Source: Methylosarcina fibrata AML-C10
Lineage (GTDB): Bacteria > Pseudomonadota > Gammaproteobacteria > Methylococcales > Methylomonadaceae
Length of the DNA stretch: 64,000 nucleotides
Direction of reading: 5' to 3'
Assembly: GCF_000372865.1 (NCBI RefSeq)
Contig: NZ_KB889965.1
Span: 1,872,990 to 1,936,989 of the forward strand
The notes under the pieces were generated by a model. The model was given only the letters and a program-made list of their open reading frames with translations. It ran no database searches and had not been told where the DNA came from. A program made the position numbers and the translations under genes. Shown in pieces: positions 54,948 through 62,890 of this stretch. How positions within the stretch are numbered: the first letter of the stretch is position 1; each line of letters opens with the position of its first letter.

Positions 54948-56108
54948 TTATTCTTCAATGTAACTCAGGCAGCAATCGGTATAGCGCCAGATCAGGTAAA
55001 CAAAATCCTCACCTGTACCTGGTATGTTTCGCCACTCACCCCATTTAAAGGGAGATTCTCCGATGTAGTGGCAACAGTTTTCGCCGGGTACGACCTTTTC
55101 AACCATTTCTGGCTGTCCGTTTGCTCCAATAACTGTGTTGCCATTTGCATCTTTCTTCTCAGTCAGCAGTTTTTCGGCTTCCGCTTCAGCGACCGGGAAC
55201 ATCATGCTCATTTTGTATTGTTGCTTTGGGACCATGGGGTAGATCGTTCCGCTACATAAAGCGTCATTGCCATAGGTCTTGTGGGCTAGTCCACGCCTGT
55301 GAAGTGCGGCCAATACCCTTGCCGATAATAAACTGGTGTCCCTCGGTGGCGAGGCATCGGAAGCAATATTTCCAACAAACGGATACAAGTTGCCCCAGCA
55401 TCCTGCACACCACCATAACGAGGTCATCGGCTGCGATGCAGTAGTTACGGTGCAGTCGACTGTGCAGGCCGCTACAGCCAGAGGATTAGCGAATACCACT
55501 GCTTCAGGATTGAGAAAAAAAGCCAATTCATCAATATTCCATGTCGGGTCCAATTCAGACATGTACATCATGTCCATACTTCTAAATCCGCCCGCATTGC
55601 AGCTATTTTGAACGAACAGATCCAGGATCATGTACAAGGGATAAGCCCAATAGTGGTAGTTGTAAAAGGTCTTGTCTGTTCCATCGCCTTCCACCTCTTT
55701 ATGCCCACCCCAAAGTCTTACGCCATTATTGAACGATATGCCCCCAAGGGCTGGAGAACAGTAAGGCTTTCTAACGACTTCAATGAGTCTTGCGGGAAGC
55801 CATGCGCTAGCCGTCATGCCAATATTTGGAATACCATTGTCGTCGCTACAAAAGCAAAAGCTTTCATCCGTCGCTCCATCCGGTATATCGTTATCCATAT
55901 CGTAAAGCGTCATACCCAAAAGCCTGACGGGGAACAAACAACTCCAGCAAATACCTGTAATCATTTTCTTTCCCCAAAGATCGGCATCGGGGCATAATAA
56001 TTTCTCTGCTGAAATCGTATTACTTTCGGAAGTATTGATTGTTTCTTGCGCCAAGAGTTGGCCTGAGAGCATCAATCCAAATAGGCTCAATAGTATTTTT
56101 TGACGCAT
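54948..56108 (-). CDS. traU: Conjugation protein TraU
   Basis: A 386-residue exported, Cys-rich protein with a signal peptide ending near Leu-Leu-Ala-Gln and family stretches ICWSCLFPVRLLGM, CFCSDDNGIPNIGMTASAWLPARLIEVVRKPYC and SLWWCAGCWGNLYPFVG. TraU is periplasmic and needed for DNA transfer and pilus assembly. It follows the TrbC-TraW fusion with a one-base overlap and is followed 6 bases on by traN. Confidence 0.92.
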   Translation of the reverse strand: MRQKILLSLFGLMLSGQLLAQETINTSESNTISAEKLLCPDADLWGKKMITGICWSCLFPVRLLGMTLYDMDNDIPDGATDESFCFCSDDNGIPNIGMTASAWLPARLIEVVRKPYCSPALGGISFNNGVRLWGGHKEVEGDGTDKTFYNYHYWAYPLYMILDLFVQNSCNAGGFRSMDMMYMSELDPTWNIDELAFFLNPEAVVFANPLAVAACTVDCTVTTASQPMTSLWWCAGCWGNLYPFVGNIASDASPPRDTSLLSARVLAALHRRGLAHKTYGNDALCSGTIYPMVPKQQYKMSMMFPVAEAEAEKLLTEKKDANGNTVIGANGQPEMVEKVVPGENCCHYIGESPFKWGEWRNIPGTGEDFVYLIWRYTDCCLSYIEE

Positions 56109-57292
56109 CAGTGAACCTCGCCGCTTGAAAGTTCCTTGGCAACAACGTGATCGCCTTGACCTTCTATTACGGTTGGCAACACCTCTAGCTTGAACCGGTC
56201 CATGATGCTTTTATTGAGCTTGTACAAAGGACCGTTCACGAAATCACCAGTCTCGTTGTAATGGCTCCAGCCACGCTCCTTGTCGATTTTGGAAAACAGG
56301 TAAATAACTGGTTTACCCTTTTTGAGAATTTCGTCGCCGGCTTTTTTGGCGATTTCAACCTGTTTTTTACTGGTGGCATCAAATATGATGTAGGCGTGCC
56401 GCATTGGCATCATTGCTTGCGGATTGATCCTGTCGCCTTTTTTGATAATTAATCGTCCGTCAGGATGGAAAATATCCTGCGTCGAAACGATTGTCATGTC
56501 GATAGCCCTTTCCCTGGTCTTTTCGGCCGGTCGTAAATTAAATTCGTCTTGTTTCTTCCAGAAATTGGCGATGGCTTCGGTTTTTTGTTTTTCCCAATCG
56601 ACATTTGCCGCCCTGCGCTGGATTTCTTCAATCATGTCAGGCTCTAAAATGCCGTAAATTGGTCCCTTTTGGCCATGATCTCCAGGTTCTTGCTTGCTTA
56701 ACCAATCGAATCCCGGTAAGCCACGAGCACTACGTGTTTTTCCTTCTGCATCGGTCTCGACTATTGTTGGTACTGCTGTAACATTGAATCTCGTAAACAA
56801 TGTTGGATCGATGACAGCACCTGGGACTGGCTTTAATTTCTGCACAATCGGCAAAAGCTTTTTGGTGATTGACCCCGTGTTTTGGTCTTTCTCCACTCCT
56901 CGAAAAACCAGTATCGACTTGGTGGCCGCTGCTTCTTCAGCCGCAGCTTTCATTTCATGCATCGGCATGCCGAACGAAACGAAAATCCAGCGTCCTTGCA
57001 CAGCCTGAGCAAGTGACCGCTTACCCATGTCAATATCGTTATCAGAACCTGGATTTGCGATCCGATTGCCTTCATTAAATAGCTTTTCTAACGGCGGACT
57101 TAAATGCATGGGTTTGGTTTTCAACCAATCGGGCAATTGTCGATTCATATTGGGCTGCTGTTGTTTAAGGATTTCCTTTAGAAAAAAATCGTCTTCTCCC
57201 GCCATAACGGAAGAAGACGGCAGGTGCAGCACCAATGCTGCCAGGAAGCAACTAGAAAATAGGGTACGCGCGACCAATGACATCTTTTTCAT
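56108..57292 (-). CDS. TrbC-TraW fusion protein
   Basis: A 394-residue exported protein. A TrbC-like part (about residues 90-210) has GRWIFVSFGMPMHEMKAAAEEA and a thioredoxin-like FNVTAVPTIVE. A TraW-like part (about 260-390) has DIFHPDGRLIIKKGDRINP and YKLNKSIMDRFKLEVLPTVIEGQG. F makes these as two proteins; SXT- and IncC-like systems have a fused form. Both act with TraU in the periplasm. ATG at 57292 overlaps the peptidase gene end. Confidence 0.85.
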   Translation of the reverse strand: MKKMSLVARTLFSSCFLAALVLHLPSSSVMAGEDDFFLKEILKQQQPNMNRQLPDWLKTKPMHLSPPLEKLFNEGNRIANPGSDNDIDMGKRSLAQAVQGRWIFVSFGMPMHEMKAAAEEAAATKSILVFRGVEKDQNTGSITKKLLPIVQKLKPVPGAVIDPTLFTRFNVTAVPTIVETDAEGKTRSARGLPGFDWLSKQEPGDHGQKGPIYGILEPDMIEEIQRRAANVDWEKQKTEAIANFWKKQDEFNLRPAEKTRERAIDMTIVSTQDIFHPDGRLIIKKGDRINPQAMMPMRHAYIIFDATSKKQVEIAKKAGDEILKKGKPVIYLFSKIDKERGWSHYNETGDFVNGPLYKLNKSIMDRFKLEVLPTVIEGQGDHVVAKELSSGEVH

Positions 57293-57809
57293 CTACCAGT
57301 CCAAGAAGGTTATAACGAGAATCGAGGCTGTATTCATGATCACCGGCCACGAAGTATTTACCCAATTGGATCGTATTTTTCCCATCATGCAACTCATCAT
57401 TTGGAAATAATTTCTTGAGGCTAAGACCATCTTCTTTACCGACGAGCGTCCGGTCGCCCACGGTGAAATCCCGGCCTTTCTTAGTAACAATGTTGCCTGG
57501 ACCAGCGAGTAGGCGTTTAGCGAAGATATATCCATCTGGATAGGGATCGCCGTTGTGCCATTTGAATGCTATAAAGCCCCCGGTTTGGACATTTTTATCA
57601 AGACAAATCAGGAACAGCGTGTAAGGCAGGCTAGGCGTTTGATTGATAGCCAAACGGTAGTTGGCGTGTATTACGCCATACAATGAAATCAACAATACCC
57701 AAGTAATCGAATGCGACTTAAGGTGGTTGACTAAAATAAGGCCGAATGTCTTTGTTCGTTCGATAAAGACATGTATCGTTAACGGCTCGTCTCTATTCAA
57801 TGTTGACAT
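57252..57809 (-). CDS. S26 signal peptidase-like protein (TrhF/TraF type)
   Basis: A 185-residue membrane peptidase. One N-terminal helix is followed by the catalytic Ser60 in NQTPSLPYTLFLI and Lys98 in IFAKRLLAGPGN, then GKYFVAGDHEYSLDSRY (box D/E). Related proteins (TrhF of IncH, TraF of IncP) mature pilins. Here it may process TraA. It is coupled to trbI upstream and to the TrbC-TraW gene downstream. Confidence 0.85.
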   Translation of the reverse strand: MSTLNRDEPLTIHVFIERTKTFGLILVNHLKSHSITWVLLISLYGVIHANYRLAINQTPSLPYTLFLICLDKNVQTGGFIAFKWHNGDPYPDGYIFAKRLLAGPGNIVTKKGRDFTVGDRTLVGKEDGLSLKKLFPNDELHDGKNTIQLGKYFVAGDHEYSLDSRYNLLGLVDEKDVIGRAYPIF

Positions 57810-58095
57810 AAGCCTCCTCTGGAGCGCTCAGGACAGACTGCGCGTCGAGAATGACCACGCCGCGCTGGATTAACTCTTCAGTCGATGATTTAACTTTCGT
57901 CATAAGAGCTTTGGCGTCTTCTTCGGTTTGAGCCTGGTCTGTTTCTACAGCTTTTTTGACTAAGGCTTGCACATCGACAATGGCAATTTGTGCCGGCACT
58001 GGTGAAAGAGAGGCGGCGAAATAGCCGCCCAAGGCACCAGAGAGGACACAACAAAGTAATAAAACCAGCATTTTTAGTGGGGTTAGAGAAATCAT
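57793..58095 (-). CDS. trbI: Conjugation protein TrbI (F-type)
   Basis: A 100-residue protein with an N-terminal membrane helix (MLVLLLCCVLSGALGGYFAA) and a periplasmic part AIVDVQALVKKAVE...RGVVILDAQSVLSAP that follows the TrbI plan. F TrbI affects pilus extension. Its ATG overlaps the terD stop (ATGA at 58092-58095). Confidence 0.75.
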   Translation of the reverse strand: MISLTPLKMLVLLLCCVLSGALGGYFAASLSPVPAQIAIVDVQALVKKAVETDQAQTEEDAKALMTKVKSSTEELIQRGVVILDAQSVLSAPEEAYVNIE

Positions 58096-58673
58096 GCGTC
58101 GAGCCCGTACATCCTTGCGAATTCAGCAATGCCGCCTTTAACCCCGCGACCAACTGCTTTGAATTTCCAGTCACCCTGGTAGCGGTAGATCTCTCCAAAA
58201 ATCATTGATGTGTAAATTGCCGTATCTCCCTCTTCACTTAGGTCGTAACGAGTAACTTCTTCTTGAGTATCTTTATTGACTAGTCGTACAAATGCATTAA
58301 GGACTTGGCCAAAGTTTTGTTTGAGTTTGTCAGAGTCGTGAATGGATACAAAAATGATAAGTTTTTGAATTTCATCCGGCACTTTGTCCAAAAATACGTG
58401 AATAGACTCATCGTCGCCTTCGCCGGCGCCAGTTCTGTTATCACCCGCATGATTCACCGAACCGCAAAGCGACTTCTTATTGTTGTAAAAAATGAGATCT
58501 TTCTCATTTTTTGCTTTTTCGTTGGGACCCACCATTAGAATGGAGGCATCTAAATCAAAGGTTTCCTGGTCACTCTCTCTAACATCCCAGCCAAGGCCGA
58601 CGATGATATTTTTTAATGAAGAGTCCGTTTTTGACAGGTTGATATTCCCGCCTTTGGTCAAACTTAAAGTCAT
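58092..58673 (-). CDS. TerD-family Ca2+-binding stress protein
   Basis: A 193-residue cytoplasmic protein of the TerD family: VGLGWDVRESDQETFDLDASILMVG with the D-x-D Ca2+ sites, HAGDNRTGAGEGDDESIHVFLDKVP and the ending FKAVGRGVKGGIAEFARMYGLDA. TerD proteins are linked to tellurite and phage resistance and stress. It lies inside a transfer operon between DUF475 and trbI and is coupled to trbI. Its role in conjugation is not known. Confidence 0.88.
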   Translation of the reverse strand: MTLSLTKGGNINLSKTDSSLKNIIVGLGWDVRESDQETFDLDASILMVGPNEKAKNEKDLIFYNNKKSLCGSVNHAGDNRTGAGEGDDESIHVFLDKVPDEIQKLIIFVSIHDSDKLKQNFGQVLNAFVRLVNKDTQEEVTRYDLSEEGDTAIYTSMIFGEIYRYQGDWKFKAVGRGVKGGIAEFARMYGLDA

Positions 58674-58693
58674 TTTTTACCCCTATGAGTTGG

Positions 58694-59755
58694 TTAAGAA
58701 TTGTTGTGAAGGTTGGGATAACGCTGCTTGAGCGATTCCGGAGCAACAAGCAATGCCTGTTGTTTTTTGTATGAATTTGAGGACCAGAGAGATAGACCAA
58801 TCAAGACGGCGCCGGTAACTCCTGTTATCACTTCTGGTATCTCATGAACGATGCTGACCAGCATGAGCATTGCCAGTGCGAGAATGGCGTAATGAGCGCC
58901 GTGTTCGAGGTAAATGTATTGATCGAATACGCCTTTTTTGACCAGGTAATTGGTCAGTGATCTAACGTATAGAGCTCCAATCCCCAAGCCAAGCGTGATG
59001 ATTAGGATTTCTTGAGATATTGCGAAAGCCCCAATGACACCATCGAAGGTAAATGAGGCGTCGAGCAATTCAAGATACAAAAACGCAATGAGACCACCTC
59101 GTTTAGCGGTTTGCGTGATTGACATTTGATCTTCGGAAACCGCAAACAGACTGTCCAAACTGCTCACGAATCCGTAAAGGAATATACCCCAAATACCACC
59201 GATCAAAACCGTGGCCTTGATTTCAGAAGGTACTGTGGCTCTAATGGTTAATAGACAAGCGAGCGAGATTGTCGTGTTTACTGCATCGATTTTGCCCAGC
59301 GATTGAAGACGTTTTTCGATAGCCCCGATCCATAAGACATCACGCGTCTCGTCAAGCATGAAGCTCAATCCGACCATTAACAGAAACATGCCACCGAGCG
59401 ATGCGATCATCGGATGAGCCTGATGTAAGTGATGGGCGTACTGCTCGGGTGAATTTATCACCAGCAAGATCACATCATGAACACTTAATCCTGTTGCAAA
59501 TGACACTACCAAGACTGGAAAAACCAGGCGCATGCCAAATACGGCAATCAACATGCCCCATGTAAGGAAACGCTTCTGCCATATCGGTTCCATGTTTTTT
59601 AGCACACCGGCATTCACGACGGCGTTATCAACCGAAAGGCTTATTTCCAGTATCGCCAGCACTAAGACTAGAAAAGCATCTTTTATCCCATCTGTTACAA
59701 AAACCGCGATCAAGACTAGCGTCAAGATAGCGTGCGAACCATAAAAACTACGCAC
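58694..59755 (-). CDS. DUF475/TerC-like membrane protein
   Basis: A 353-residue protein with about nine helices and the TerC-like signatures ILEISLSVDNAVVNAGV and YLELLDASFTFDGVIGAFA, both with buried Asp residues. DUF475/TerC proteins often pair with TerD and are thought to handle metals at the membrane. It starts at GTG overlapping the stop of the small exported protein. TerC-TerD together in the operon suggest one functional unit. Confidence 0.82.
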   Translation of the reverse strand: MRSFYGSHAILTLVLIAVFVTDGIKDAFLVLVLAILEISLSVDNAVVNAGVLKNMEPIWQKRFLTWGMLIAVFGMRLVFPVLVVSFATGLSVHDVILLVINSPEQYAHHLHQAHPMIASLGGMFLLMVGLSFMLDETRDVLWIGAIEKRLQSLGKIDAVNTTISLACLLTIRATVPSEIKATVLIGGIWGIFLYGFVSSLDSLFAVSEDQMSITQTAKRGGLIAFLYLELLDASFTFDGVIGAFAISQEILIITLGLGIGALYVRSLTNYLVKKGVFDQYIYLEHGAHYAILALAMLMLVSIVHEIPEVITGVTGAVLIGLSLWSSNSYKKQQALLVAPESLKQRYPNLHNNS

Positions 59756-59939
59756 GTTTATCTCCCTTGTAAATCAATTTGACGATCATCAGTTCTGGCG
59801 GAAAAGACCTTGAAGCGTAGGTTTTGAACGCTTTAAGTGTTTGATCGTTATCAGACTTTGAATTTATTTCTCCGGCCTGGGACGGGTTGGCCAAAGCCAT
59901 ACAAAGAGCAAGAGCACAGGTTATTAATTGTTTTCTCAT
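59748..59939 (-). CDS. Small exported protein, first in transfer operon D
   Basis: A 63-residue protein with a signal peptide (LITCALALCMALANPSQA) and a short soluble tail ending PPELMIVKLIYKGDKRA. ATG at 59939 with GGAAG upstream is chosen over TTG at 59942. No family is recognised. Its place as the first gene behind box D suggests that it is made early on induction. Confidence 0.5.
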   Translation of the reverse strand: MRKQLITCALALCMALANPSQAGEINSKSDNDQTLKAFKTYASRSFPPELMIVKLIYKGDKRA

Positions 59940-59968
59940 CAATTTTTCTTCCGGTTAACGTTGAAAAA

Positions 59969-60030
59969 ATCTTACGAGAAACAGCTTTTTTCCATCGGCA
60001 CAAAAGACGCTGTTTTTCGGCCTCTTTCGA
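59969..60030 (-). promoter_or_regulatory. Transfer-operon box D and promoter
   Basis: The box (AAAAGACGCTGTTTTTCGGC then CTCTTTCG, 60002-60029 on the plus strand) stands 27 bases before TAAGAT (minus strand, 59974-59969). The leader to the ATG at 59939 is about 25 bases and contains the ribosome site. It heads the longest transfer operon and lies between that operon and the activator genes. Confidence 0.7.
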
Positions 60031-60253
60031 TTTTTGAGCGTTCGTTGACCCTAAATGCGTGATATCTCTGGAGGGTGTAGAGAGGACGAATTGACCACAA
60101 TCGGTTCTTGAATTGGAGCGGCGCCTGTGTAGATCAATATTTACATATTTCGTCAACAAGGTTTTTTTGATTACATAATTTTTGGAGTGACTAGCATTTG
60201 GGATGTGTGACCCTACATACCTTGCGCATCATGGCTTGCGCGGGTTATTGCCC

Positions 60254-60312
60254 TTTTGGGTGATTTTTCGCGCTATGGCATTTTTAATGCCTCAGCCAAA
60301 ATTCACCCAAAA
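60254..60312 (+). promoter_or_regulatory. Large nested hairpin before the FlhD-like gene
   Basis: TTTTGGGTGA-TTTT (60254-60268) pairs with AAAAT-TCACCCAAAA (60298-60312), one bulge apart. Inside, GGCAT (60277) pairs with ATGCC (60287) around a five-base loop. It ends ten bases before GGAG. No T tract follows, so it looks like an operator or an RNA switch over the first activator gene. Confidence 0.5.
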
Positions 60313-60339
60313 AAATAATATGGAGATGTGATTAAAATT

Positions 60340-60618
60340 ATGAATCTTGTTAACGATGATTTAAAAGCTATTAACTTCCAATTTTTGATGCTGGCCAGGG
60401 AATGCGCCCGGCATAATCCCATGGAGGCTATTTGGAGGTTTAATCTTAATGACATAGAAATCGAGAAAATTGCCAGCATGACGCTGGAAGAAATCAAAAG
60501 CCTGTCTGAATGCGGCAGGGCTGTCTTTAGAATGCCGTCCGTCATGCCAGCGCCGCACGGTATTACATCAAGTATAGCCGCAGCCTTATTACCAATTGCG
60601 TTGCTCGCACAGGCTTAA
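60340..60618 (+). CDS. FlhD/SetD/AcaD-like activator subunit
   Basis: A 92-residue protein with the FlhD plan: INFQFLMLARECARHNPMEAIWRFNLNDIEIEKIASMTLEEIKSLSECG, which follows E. coli FlhD (LSYLLLAQRL..ASAMFRLGIN..TLAALTLPQMVKLAE). FlhD pairs with FlhC to form an activator of class II promoters; SetD and AcaD do this for SXT and IncC transfer genes. ATG at 60340 is assumed; GTG at 60328 is possible. It is followed 10 bases on by an FlhC-like gene. Confidence 0.78.
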   Translation: MNLVNDDLKAINFQFLMLARECARHNPMEAIWRFNLNDIEIEKIASMTLEEIKSLSECGRAVFRMPSVMPAPHGITSSIAAALLPIALLAQA

Positions 60619-60628
60619 AGGGGGCTAA

Positions 60629-61354
60629 GTGATAACGGAATCTCACTTGCGGCTTACACCCAAAGAGACAGACATTTTAGGTCTAAAACGCAAATTAGAT
60701 CTGGCAAAAGGCATCATTGAAAAAGGGGGGCGACCTTCGATTGTGAGAGCTGTTTGCCAGATATCAAAAGCATCCGCTCTTCAATTCCATAAAGAGATCC
60801 ATGGCCAAGGGCCCTCAGCCGGTCTATTGCCCTATGATCCTGACTGGATAGTCAAAGCGCCACAAAATTGCCTACATGCTTCAATTTATTTCAATGTTTT
60901 TCAAACGATTTCACAAAAGGCGATCAATGGCGAGAATCAAGATATTTCGTCTATCGGCAAAGTCGGGAGCAAGGAAACTAGCAGCCCCGACCCCAAAAAA
61001 AATACCGAAAACGAAACCGCAAAGCATGCGACAAAAGGAGAAATCTTCCTTGCTTCCTATATGCTCTATGAACAAATTATTGAGGACAATCCTAAGATAC
61101 TAAATATCAATCGGGCTTGGCACATTGGACAGCAGATTGCCATGGCTTATATAAGTGGAATTAGCTGCGCCCTATGCAATTCGACATATGTTTCCATTCG
61201 AGACTACCCAGAGCTTTATAAGCTTTGTCCACTATGCGACTCAATTACTGATTCAAGTGGGCGTCAAAAATGGAAAACGCCTAACTTGAACGTTAACAAG
61301 AAAAACGCCCACGATATATTTTCAAAATATACGTTTCATTCGGAGGCGTTGTGA
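60629..61354 (+). CDS. FlhC/SetC/AcaC-like activator subunit
   Basis: A 241-residue protein with the FlhC start (LDLAKGIIEKGGRPSIVRAVCQIS) and the Zn site CALC-N16-CPLC at Cys180, 183, 200 and 203, with the same spacing as FlhC. A flexible insert (about 100-137) is rich in Ser, Lys and Asn. It should form a complex with the FlhD-like protein just before it and bind DNA. GTG start with GGGGG upstream; it overlaps the next gene by four bases. Confidence 0.78.
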   Translation: MITESHLRLTPKETDILGLKRKLDLAKGIIEKGGRPSIVRAVCQISKASALQFHKEIHGQGPSAGLLPYDPDWIVKAPQNCLHASIYFNVFQTISQKAINGENQDISSIGKVGSKETSSPDPKKNTENETAKHATKGEIFLASYMLYEQIIEDNPKILNINRAWHIGQQIAMAYISGISCALCNSTYVSIRDYPELYKLCPLCDSITDSSGRQKWKTPNLNVNKKNAHDIFSKYTFHSEAL

Positions 61355-61965
61355 TTTTGTTAAAGAAGTTATATAGACGAAAAATGCTTAATTCGGAAGG
61401 ATCTGATCTTTCCCGGGTCGTTACTGAACAATTGTTGACTTCTGATCAGATTTGTCGAGTAGATTTCGATTCAATCGCTAAAGTAACTGTAGTTTTCTTT
61501 CAAGATTTTTTGTTCCCTCTGGTTCTTGAGTTTGGGAGCGAAACCATAACAAGCAGGGTTCATTTGATGAATTTGTCGGATGAACATCATTTAGCTTACG
61601 AAGAAGCGTTTTTAAAGTCCTCCCAATATTTGGACCGGGTTGCAGCTCGGGAAACCAAAACATTTGGCGACATATCTGATATTACTTGTGATCTACTTAT
61701 TAAGGCCAGGGAGTTATCACGCCGTGATCCATCTGCTGCTCATATCACTTTTGGGTTGGGGGCTGGAATGATTGAGTCTCTTGCGAATATGGATATAGAA
61801 CAAATTCGTCGAATTTCGTCTTCTGGCGTTATTTGTTTTGAACCACGATTTACTACCGAGTTCGCATCGAAACTGGCTGCCTTACAAGGAGATGAGATCG
61901 ACGTATTTTTGAATGTCATCGGTAGTATAGACATGGAAGGGGTTTATGAGTCTGAATATCATTGA
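61351..61965 (+). CDS. DUF4325-FlhD fusion protein
   Basis: A 204-residue protein. Residues about 15-90 match the DUF4325 (STAS-like) plan: SRVVTEQLLTSDQICRVDFDSI..VTVVFFQDFLFPLVLEFGSE. Residues about 105-170 match FlhD: DLLIKARELSRRDPSAAHITFGLGAGMIESLANMDIEQIRRISSSG. It starts at GTG coupled to the FlhC-like gene (GTGA) and ends overlapping the next FlhC-like gene. It is a second FlhD with a sensor-like domain; the ligand is unknown. Confidence 0.75.
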   Translation: MILLKKLYRRKMLNSEGSDLSRVVTEQLLTSDQICRVDFDSIAKVTVVFFQDFLFPLVLEFGSETITSRVHLMNLSDEHHLAYEEAFLKSSQYLDRVAARETKTFGDISDITCDLLIKARELSRRDPSAAHITFGLGAGMIESLANMDIEQIRRISSSGVICFEPRFTTEFASKLAALQGDEIDVFLNVIGSIDMEGVYESEYH

Positions 61966-62413
61966 TCGCTATGCTACCGCTATTGAACTTCTGTCGCTTG
62001 AAGCAAGAATTAACATCATCTCCGATGAGACAGGGTTGTCACCTAAGATTCTACGCAAAGCGTTTGTCGATATGCACAAACGATCCCCACCGAGAGGACC
62101 GTTAAAGTTCAACACGAATTTTATCTATAAAAGCTTTTCAAGGACGAAGGAAGCCACATTATTTGTGTTTTTTTTTCGTATTGAAATCCATGATGACTTC
62201 ATTCAGCGATGTATTAACGCGTATCGCCGATACAAGGCATATATATTGACTGTTTATAAAGTCAGACCAGTTTTCGATTTTTCTGATTCTTGGATGATTG
62301 CAAAATGGTCAGAGTGTGGGATTTTAAAGCTGGTGCGATGTGGCCATTGTCGAAGCGCCAAACTGATTAATAATGAACTGCAGCAGAATGTGTGCTGTAT
62401 TTGTAAATATTGA
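61946..62413 (+). CDS. Second FlhC-like activator subunit
   Basis: A 155-residue protein close to FlhC: RYATAIELLSLEARINIISDETGLSPKILRKAF, then MHKRSPPRGPLKFNTNFIYKS (FlhC has RGSPPPKGMLPFSTDWF), and Zn ligands CGHC (132-135) and CCIC (C150, C153). It is shorter than E. coli FlhC (192). The overlap with the DUF4325-FlhD gene (61946-61965) shows coupled translation. Confidence 0.8.
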   Translation: MSLNIIDRYATAIELLSLEARINIISDETGLSPKILRKAFVDMHKRSPPRGPLKFNTNFIYKSFSRTKEATLFVFFFRIEIHDDFIQRCINAYRRYKAYILTVYKVRPVFDFSDSWMIAKWSECGILKLVRCGHCRSAKLINNELQQNVCCICKY

Positions 62414-62630
62414 GTGAAGTCCTTTTCATGAAAGTCTCTACTTATTTCGCTTTGATGGCAGAATTCATTACGGCACATATTCCTTAACGGGTTAGCAGTC
62501 AAATGTACGCCATGGCTTCGTTGGTACCGAGGCTATGGCTACACATCTTGATCAAAATCTAGACGACGCTAAAAAAACCTAGGAAAAAATTAACAATTGA
62601 GCTGAAACCTTTGCAACTTTGAGTGACAAT

Positions 62631-62879
62631 ATGACCGTGCTAGTACCTCTAGAACAGTGGAACGCAATAAAATTCGGAGGGCGCTATACACCCAATACCT
62701 TGCGCACCTGGGCGAGAAATGGCTATATCAAGCCCCCCGCCCAGAAAGTAGGTAGAGATTGGCTGGTGCAAAGAGATGCTATCTTCCAGAAACCACAAAA
62801 ATCCATTGAAATCCCAAGCAATGTTGATATAGGTATATCGCCTGTGGACCCATTGGTTTTAGCTATTTTGAGTAAATAG
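62631..62879 (+). CDS. xis: Xis-like excisionase
   Basis: An 82-residue protein with a winged-helix start VPLEQWNAIKFGGRYTPNTLRTWARNGYIKPPAQKVGRDWLVQ, the pattern of lambda Xis (LQEWNARQRRPRSLETVRRWVRE). Xis bends DNA at the attachment site to direct excision. ATG at 62631 is assumed; TTG at 62619 is possible. It precedes the integrase by 12 bases. Confidence 0.72.
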   Translation: MTVLVPLEQWNAIKFGGRYTPNTLRTWARNGYIKPPAQKVGRDWLVQRDAIFQKPQKSIEIPSNVDIGISPVDPLVLAILSK

Positions 62880-62890
62880 GTATTAAGATT

